Below, piece after piece: positions 58,401 to 64,000 of a DNA stretch of 64,000 nt. A program made the position numbers and the translations under genes. The notes under the pieces were generated by a model. It was not told where the DNA came from. It made no database searches and worked only from the letters and a program-made list of their open reading frames with translations. Origin of the DNA: Callorhinus ursinus (Eukaryota > Chordata > Mammalia > Carnivora > Otariidae); contig NW_020312817.1 in assembly GCF_003265705.1 (NCBI RefSeq), positions 51,001,504 to 51,065,503 of the forward strand. Direction: 5' to 3'. Within the stretch, counting starts at the first letter, position 1. Every line of letters begins with the position of its first letter.

Positions 58401-58406
58401 GTAACC
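58401..58406 (+). promoter_or_regulatory. Splice donor
   Basis: GAG|GTAACC, a moderate match to the MAG|GTRAGT consensus, ends the exon. The A at +4 and the absence of G at +5 make it weaker than average. Confidence 0.75.
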
Positions 58407-58530
58407 AACATTTGAACTGGGGAAATGAGACTAGTGTTAGGTTTAATTTTTGAGATGTGATGAAGAGTTTATCCGTGTGTGATCTTCCAGGTATTAAATA
58501 TCATTTTATTTTTTTTATTTTTATTTTTTT

Positions 58531-58615
58531 TTAGATTTTATTTGTTTATTCATGAGAGACAGAGAGAGAGAAAGAGAGAGAGGCAGAGAGAGAGAAAGGC
58601 GGAGGGAGAAGCAAA
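58531..58615 (-). mobile_element. CAN-SINE tail fragment
   Basis: TTTTAGATTTTATTTGTTTATT followed by a GA-rich tract and GGCGGAGGGAGAAGCAAA is the 3' third of a minus-oriented CAN-SINE. The tRNA-like head is missing. It lies about 130 bases downstream of the exon. Confidence 0.8.
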
Positions 58616-59184
58616 TACAAATGGGCCTCGATATAAGGAAACTGAAGATGCATCATGATATCTTAGATTCTAATTGTTTAGATTTTGAATATACTCATCC
58701 ATTTTTTTTTTTTTTAAGTTTCAAGGTTTTTGATTATATACCGCCTGGGTACTACATTAAGAAAGAGTAGAGTTTATCTGACCTAGAGAAAGATCTAGGT
58801 GATCTCTTCTGAACTGGAACATCATTACTTGAGACAAAAGATGTTACTTTAAACAGTGGGGTGCAAATAAAGGGGTCTTAGATTGAAAATGTAAAAAGGC
58901 TCCAGAGAGTTGAGAATGCATTTCTGGAGGAAATAAATATATGAGTGATTATAGAGAATCTGGGAATTTTGGGACATCCATAACTTCTTACATTACTTCT
59001 GTCACTTTCAGGTAAAGAATAAGATTAAGTTGCTTAACGAGGACATATATTTATATCCTGACTTGCTAAAAGTATATTTAATGTGTTTTTAAAAATAAAA
59101 CTACTGTGACACTTGAGATTTCTTGTTAAAATGTTTTTCTGAATACTTATCATTTGGATAAACTGGGTCAGTTTCTTTGGGAAT
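58616..59184. other. Intron-like unique sequence
   Basis: No recognised repeat or exon. Confidence 0.45.
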
Positions 59185-59630
59185 GTAGTGGTGAGGAGCA
59201 TGAACTTGGGAGTCCTACAGATTGCATTCAGATCCTGGCTTTGCCATTTTGTTCTGTTTTCTTTTTTAAAATTATCATTAATATTCATATCATTTACTCT
59301 TTAAATGTCCACTGACCTGTGTGAGGAACCATTTATGCCTCTGCTCTGTCGCCTGTTTGCCTTTAAGTGTTTGGCTCCTTTTCGTTGTTTTGTTTCTCCA
59401 GATAAAATTGGGTTCACTGTCTTCCCCATCCTTCTTCTGTCCCACTCCCCTCCCACCCAAAAACCATAACCCCAAACTTGTCACTGTCTAACTTGGGAAT
59501 CTTAGCTAATTGTTTAATCTGTTGGGACTTAAGTCTTCATCCGTCAAGTAAAGACAGTGGCCTCTGCCCCACAGGAATACACAAGTGCCTGCTCTGTAGA
59601 AGGTGGTCCGCAAATGATAGTTTCTGTTCT
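59185..59630 (+). repeat. Possible MIR, split or decayed
   Basis: 59185-59255 (GGAGCATGAACTTGGGAGTCC, CATTCAGATCCTGGCTTTGCC) is a clear MIR 5' half in plus orientation. 59490-59630 (TCTAACTTGGGAATCTTAGC, TTCATCCGTCAAGTAAAGAC, AAGTGCCTGCTCTGTAGAAGG) may be its 3' half, separated by about 230 bases of other sequence. Confidence 0.55.
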
Positions 59631-60769
59631 GTTGTCACTCTTTTTTGCCGACTTCTGTTATGTATCACTACCATCATATTTTTCATTAGGATATGTTTAT
59701 TACATAAATGAGGTACATTAATAGTTAACAATCTGTGAAAGTTTCATCAAAATCCCTATTGTACCTGGATAAGAAATGGAGCGAAGACAAGAACCAGGCC
59801 TTTGCCTGATATCTCTCGAAATAGGGGCAGAGAAGACTTGATCCTCCTGAGTATTTTCTAGCATTCTCTCTTCTTGCCTGAAATGACTGGTATGGCAGGA
59901 TATGGATCCACCCTGGAGGCCAGACTGTCAGGTATTAGACCCATCACTGATGACAACTTATAGTAGTAGTACAATCAAGCATCAGAATCAAGAAAGACCA
60001 GGTAATGCCTTTTATTTACATTTTGGGTCTGTTAAGAAAATGAAATTCTATTAGGCACTGTGACCTAAGGAAACAGAAGTTAGACATAGTCTATGCCCTG
60101 GATAACATACACCCCGAAGAGATGGTTAGATGATAAAATGAAAAAATGAAATATATACATTGTTATCATATATAGTAGAACCTTACGGATACAGGCCCTT
60201 CTTTATCATAAACTCACTGAAGATCCTGGGCAAATCCTTTTTTAAATTTTTGTGCTATATTTCTTCTTTATTTTGTTTTCTGAGGCCTAGAGAAGATAAA
60301 GAAAGTGGGGCTAGTGAAATATGTTGAGGGTTCCTCATAAACAAAGTATTATAAGAATGTACTTGGAAGTGAGCATTTTAAAAAGGTCATATATCCCAAA
60401 TCAAACAGAATCCTGTTAGAAATTTGCTGATTGAGCTCTTACAACAAGAATTCGGCACTTCACTGTCATCTAATGGCATCCTATCTTAAAAAAAAATCCT
60501 ACCTTCTATTTATTTACTTCTCAGTTTGAATCTTCTTCAAGTGCACATTCTTAATCTCAAACCTCATGTAGAGAATTATTTATTTAGATGTCTCCAAACT
60601 GGTTTCTTGGCATAGTTCTTGCATGGTGTGAATAAATTCTTCAGATAAGGTCTTTCGTGACCCACTGTGACGTTCTGACCTTCATTCTTGTCATTCTTCA
60701 ACAGACCTCATTGAGAGCAACGTAAATAGTTTTTGAAATATTTTGACTTCTAAACTGTGGCACAGAATC
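59631..60769. other. Intron-like unique sequence
   Basis: No recognised repeat or exon. Confidence 0.45.
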
Positions 60770-60948
60770 CTGTAGAGCAGTGATTCTTAATCTATTTGGG
60801 GTCATATATTCCTTTGAGAGTTTGATAAAAAATATATGGAGTCTTTTCCCAGTGAAATATGCATATATTCACTCACAGAAAGTTCTCCATGAAATTTCAG
60901 GGGATTTCTGAAACTCATGTTGCCTTTAGGAGCCATGTTAAGAACCCA
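60770..60948 (+). repeat. Old hAT-like DNA transposon fragment
   Basis: Begins with CAGTGATTCTTAATCTATTTG and ends with CATGTTAAGAACCC, an inverted-end arrangement typical of non-autonomous hAT elements. The family was not identified. Confidence 0.55.
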
Positions 60949-60949
60949 A

Positions 60950-61125
60950 GGTGTAGGTTAAGTGCTTCTGAAATTTTCATGTGCATAGGAGTCACTTTCA
61001 AATCATAATAAAATGCAGATTCGGATTCTGCAGGTTGGGTGTGAAGTCTGAGAATCTCCATTTTTAACAGGCTTCCAGATGAGGATGGTGCTTCTGTTCG
61101 CAGGGCACACTTGGAGTTGCAAGGA
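60950..61125 (+). repeat. MER5A-like DNA transposon fragment
   Basis: CTGAAATTTTCATGTGCATAG, GAGTCACTTTCAAATC, AAATGCAGATTCGGATTCTGC and GAGAATCTCCATTTTTAACAG follow the MER5A order (non-autonomous hAT) in plus orientation. Confidence 0.75.
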
Positions 61126-62064
61126 TATAGAGGACCTCAAGGAAGCATTTTTAGCGAATAAAGGAAACAAAACCTTGACTGTTTGGGTCTCTTACTGATT
61201 TTTCATTAATATGACTTAAAATTTTTCCAACAACGAATGCAGTACTTGAAGAGAAAGTTACATTTGTTTTGCTTTCTAAAATCTGTTGCTTATAATAGAG
61301 TGCCAGCATTATTTTTTACGAAATTTTATGATTCTGGTTTAACATACTTAAGTTTAGATATTTTCTTATTCACTGAAGTTAGGACTTTTTCTTTTTCCTG
61401 TACTTTTAATGAAAGTGATACTTAGTACATTCTTTGAGTCTAGTGACATTTGTAGGCTATTAACTATGTTTTGAGCGTGATGGTACTTAATGGGAGACCA
61501 CCGAATGAGATGGATAAGGAAACCCAAACACCTAGAAAATGGCTTAGAACATAGTAAGCAGGTATTTCATATAATGTTGAACTGAAATAAAGTTTGTGCC
61601 AGACATAGAAAAACTAAATAAGGCTGGGAACTGAAGATGAAGTCATCTTGGATGAAAAAACCAGCTCACATGGAGAACCAACTGACAGAGTCAGTCTCTC
61701 AATTGCTGAGAAGTGTTGTAGGAAAAGTATTCCTCTGTAAAATTCTCTATTTGTACTTGATTTTTGTCTAAGCTAATGAAAGAGTCACCTTAATTAAAAT
61801 AAGGTGTTTTGTTTTTACTGGTCATATGTTAAAGTTGAACTATATAAACTGCTGACATTTGATCATTTTTGACTAACAACTTAATTCAATTGATTTTCAA
61901 TGGAAATATGTATGATTTGGGGAATTTATTCAATCTCTATATCATCCTGAGGAATATGTGGATGTTATTGCTCTTCTCTAAATATCTAAATAGGACTTTA
62001 CAATTTTGTTTTAGAAGTGGTGAACTTATTAGATTGAGAATGTCCTTGTGGTGTTAGATTCATT
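61126..62064. other. Intron-like unique sequence
   Basis: AT-rich; small open frames at 61237-61425 and 61869-62057 have no coding support. Confidence 0.45.
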
Positions 62065-62072
62065 AGGAGTAT

Positions 62073-62103
62073 CTTTTTCTTTTAAAGATTTATTTATTTA
62101 TTT

Positions 62104-62152
<49 letters not shown>

Positions 62153-62322
62153 CATGCATCAGAGTTTGAGCCGGGGAGGGGCAGAGGGAGAGAGAGGATC
62201 TCAAGCAGATTCCCCGCTGAGCACGGAGCCCAACGCAGGGCTTGATCTCATGACCCTGAGATCATGACCTGAGCCGAAATCATGAGTTGGTCACTTAACC
62301 AGCTGAGGCACCCAGGTGTCCC
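62073..62322 (-). mobile_element. CAN-SINE, older subfamily, long (GA)n
   Basis: Minus-oriented copy with a (GA)n tract at about 62107-62147 and the GAGCCGAAATCATGAGTTGG body. The possible target-site duplication AGGWGTAT at 62065-62072 and 62323-62330 is short. The Glu-Arg-rich plus-strand frame over it is an artefact of the GA repeat. Confidence 0.92.
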
Positions 62323-62414
62323 AGGTGTATAATTTTTGAGATATTTGAAGATAAATACAAAGGACACTTTAGGTGATATATTATTTGTGAGAAGGGGGAC
62401 AGTAATGCCTTCTG

Positions 62415-62510
62415 AGGGCAGAGTTGTAAAGATTGACTGAGATAGTGTATATAATGCTCTCATCACAGTGCTTGGCACACACAGTACTATCAGTATATAC
62501 AATTATGGCA
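62415..62510 (+). repeat. MIR SINE tail
   Basis: GTAAAGATTGACTGAGATAG, AATGCTCTCATCACAGTGC and TTGGCACACACAGTACTATC follow the 3' end of MIR in plus orientation. Confidence 0.65.
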
Positions 62511-63034
62511 TTATGACTATGTCCTTCTTTGGGGAATAAAGGTGATATATAAGTTGATACAGTTTTTGATAACATATTTGCATGGACTCATGGAACATTA
62601 TCTACTGTAAACAAATAGTCTGCTTAAAAAAAGCAGTATTGGGTAAGAAATAGTTTAAAGAAGCAGGGCCTATGACTTCTTTTTTTGTTTCTAGATTATT
62701 TCAAAGCTTCTGCATTCTTAGAACACTTCCTTGGTGCCATACTTCTGGCACATCTCTTATTCTAGTTTGTATCTCTTTTAATTGTTTATACTGTGAAAGG
62801 GCAGTAGTCACTGTTTTATCCATACAACTCTTTATATAGTGTGGGTCAAAGAAATGTTGACCAAATGATCCATGTCAGGTTTAGCTCTCAAGATTTTGGT
62901 GTCTTTTTTGACATATGGAGTTAACAGGTTGGAATTGCTAATTTAAATACAAGTATCATATAATATATAATGCCTTCTGAGATGTCTTTATGATTGTGGT
63001 ACTCTACTAATTTTGAGATAACAAGATTATTTGT
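62511..63034. other. Intron-like unique sequence
   Basis: No recognised repeat or exon. Confidence 0.45.
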
Positions 63035-63415
63035 TTGCGAGGGATGCCATAACAAAATACCATAGGTTGCCTGGCTTAAGCAACAGAAATTTATTTTCTC
63101 ACAGTCTGGAGGCTGGAAGTACCAAGATCAAGGTGCCATCAGGGTTGATTTCCTCCTTAGGACTCTTTCCTTGGCTTGCATATGACCGCCTTCTTGCTGT
63201 GTCCTCACACAGCCTTTTCTCTGTGATCGTATGCCCCTGGTGTGTGTTCCTTTTTTTTAAGGACACCAATCCTATTTTCACAGAGCTCTACCCTTATGAC
63301 TTAATTTAACCTTAATTACCTCCTGAAAGGCCATATTTCCAAATACAGTCACACTGGGGGTTAGGGCTTCAACATATGAACTTTGGGGGAGACACAACTC
63401 AGTCCATAACACTGG
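63035..63415 (+). mobile_element. Old solo LTR, MLT2/ERVL-like
   Basis: GATGCCATAACAAAATACCA, AACAGAAATTTATTTTCTCAC, GGCTGGAAGTACCAAGATC, AGGACACCAATCC, CCAAATACAGTCACACTGGG and CTTCAACATATGAACTTTGG follow the family order in plus orientation, ending at CCATAACAC. It is better preserved than the copy at 43.1 kb. No viral coding region is present. A 92-codon plus-strand frame within it is incidental. Confidence 0.65.
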
Positions 63416-63429
63416 GTGTTTGGAAAGAA

Positions 63430-63575
63430 CACAAGATTTGTATTTAGAAAGTACAAGTTCTGTCAGCTTTGTGTTATTGGAGCAAGTCCTGTAACTTCTT
63501 GAGCCTCTCTTTCCTCACCTTTAAAATAGTGACAATAATTAATGCTAAATTGCTTGTGAAAAATTGTGGTTATTG
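63430..63575 (+). repeat. MIR SINE
   Basis: GGAGCAAGTCCTGTAACTTC, GAGCCTCTCTTTCCTCACC and TTTAAAATAGTGACAATAATT are the MIR centre in plus orientation. Confidence 0.75.
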
Positions 63576-63709
63576 TGATGTTTGACCCAAATTTCAAATG
63601 GCTTATTGCAACACTTTCAAATGATGGCAAGGTAACAAATGAGGGTTTTTTCTCAGTAAGTTAAAATGAAATAAAAGATGCCATTAGTACTTTAGAGTTA
63701 AAATCAGAG

Positions 63710-63840
63710 GTTGCATATTGGCAGCCCATGGGCCAGAAATAGCTTGCAAAATGGCTGTTGGCTTGCATAGTGCTTAAAACTTTTTTAATTATTTGCCAAC
63801 TTTTAAGTAGTTGAATTCACATAAAAATCTGTATTTCTAA
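63710..63840 (+). repeat. Possible old DNA-transposon fragment
   Basis: GGCAGCCCATGGGCCAGAAA and AAATGGCTGTTGGCTTGC resemble the 'gcccgtgggccaaatc' start found in several old hAT-type elements. The family is not identified. Confidence 0.4.
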
Positions 63841-64000
63841 CTTAAGCTCTCTCTAAGTATGGTAGTAATAGAATCACCTCGAGCAGCAAGGTTGCCACCA
63901 GGGTAAGTTTTTTTTCACTAAGCTACAATCTCTGTTGTGTCTACACATTGGATATTGCCATTTATTATCACATTTGTGCTATTGAGAGAAATATATTGTT

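Noticed and set aside
58226..58411. Minus-strand Ser-rich frame of 61 codons
   Set aside because: It is the reverse complement of the acidic end of the plus-strand exon, where GAT/GAA codons read as Ser and Phe. The splice signals support the plus strand.
1..64000. CRISPR arrays, prokaryotic operons, phage or insertion-sequence elements
   Set aside because: No direct-repeat/spacer pattern, ribosome-binding-site spacing or dense coding was seen. The window is mammalian nuclear DNA, and the recurring units are SINEs and LINEs.

Overview
This is nuclear DNA from a mammal, most likely a carnivore. The diagnostic feature is about 25 copies of the carnivore-specific tRNA-Lys-derived SINE (CAN-SINE/SINEC). 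It has a GGCGCCTGGGTGGCTCAG head, a (CT)n tract and an AAATAAATAAATCTTAAA tail. The SINE body (AGCAGGGAGCC...GGCAGATGCTTAACCGACTGAGCC when read on the opposite strand, given here in outline) is the form I associate with arctoid caniforms (bears/panda, mustelids, pinnipeds). Felid-type and dog SINEC_Cf-type bodies are not seen, but the species cannot be fixed by eye. The sequence is AT-rich, gene-poor and dominated by retroelements. Nothing in it is prokaryotic: there are no operons, CRISPR arrays or phage genes.

Layout. 1-24 kb holds unique AT-rich sequence with eroded MIR, L2 and L1 3'-UTR pieces and eleven or so SINEs. 24.8-28.1 kb is a 3.3-kb 5'-truncated L1 on the minus strand, with long but broken ORF2 segments and a target-site duplication. 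28.7-37 kb is a stack of old minus-strand L1 fragments. One of these carries a second L1 with a 5' inversion, and an unclassified repeat carries two SINEs at one target site. 37-43 kb is mostly unique. 43.1-47.6 kb holds an MLT2/ERVL-like LTR, an L1 3'-UTR piece and an older plus-strand L1 containing a SINE. 47.6-53.4 kb is mixed. 53.46-54.24 kb is a processed retrocopy of CDKN2AIPNL on the minus strand whose 116-codon frame is still open. 54.3-55.1 kb is an L2. 58.224-58.400 kb is the only convincing host protein-coding exon (plus strand, 59 codons, good splice signals). The rest is intron-like sequence with MIR, hAT/MER5-type, SINE and LTR pieces.

Interpretation. Most or all of the window is probably intronic sequence of one large plus-strand gene whose exon lies at 58.2 kb. 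I could not name that gene. The SINEs are strongly biased to the minus strand (21 of 25), which is antisense to that exon. I found no evidence of a previously undescribed system. The items most worth following are the open CDKN2AIPNL retrocopy, the orphan exon, the double SINE insertion at one site, and the L1 with a 5' inversion inside an older L1.
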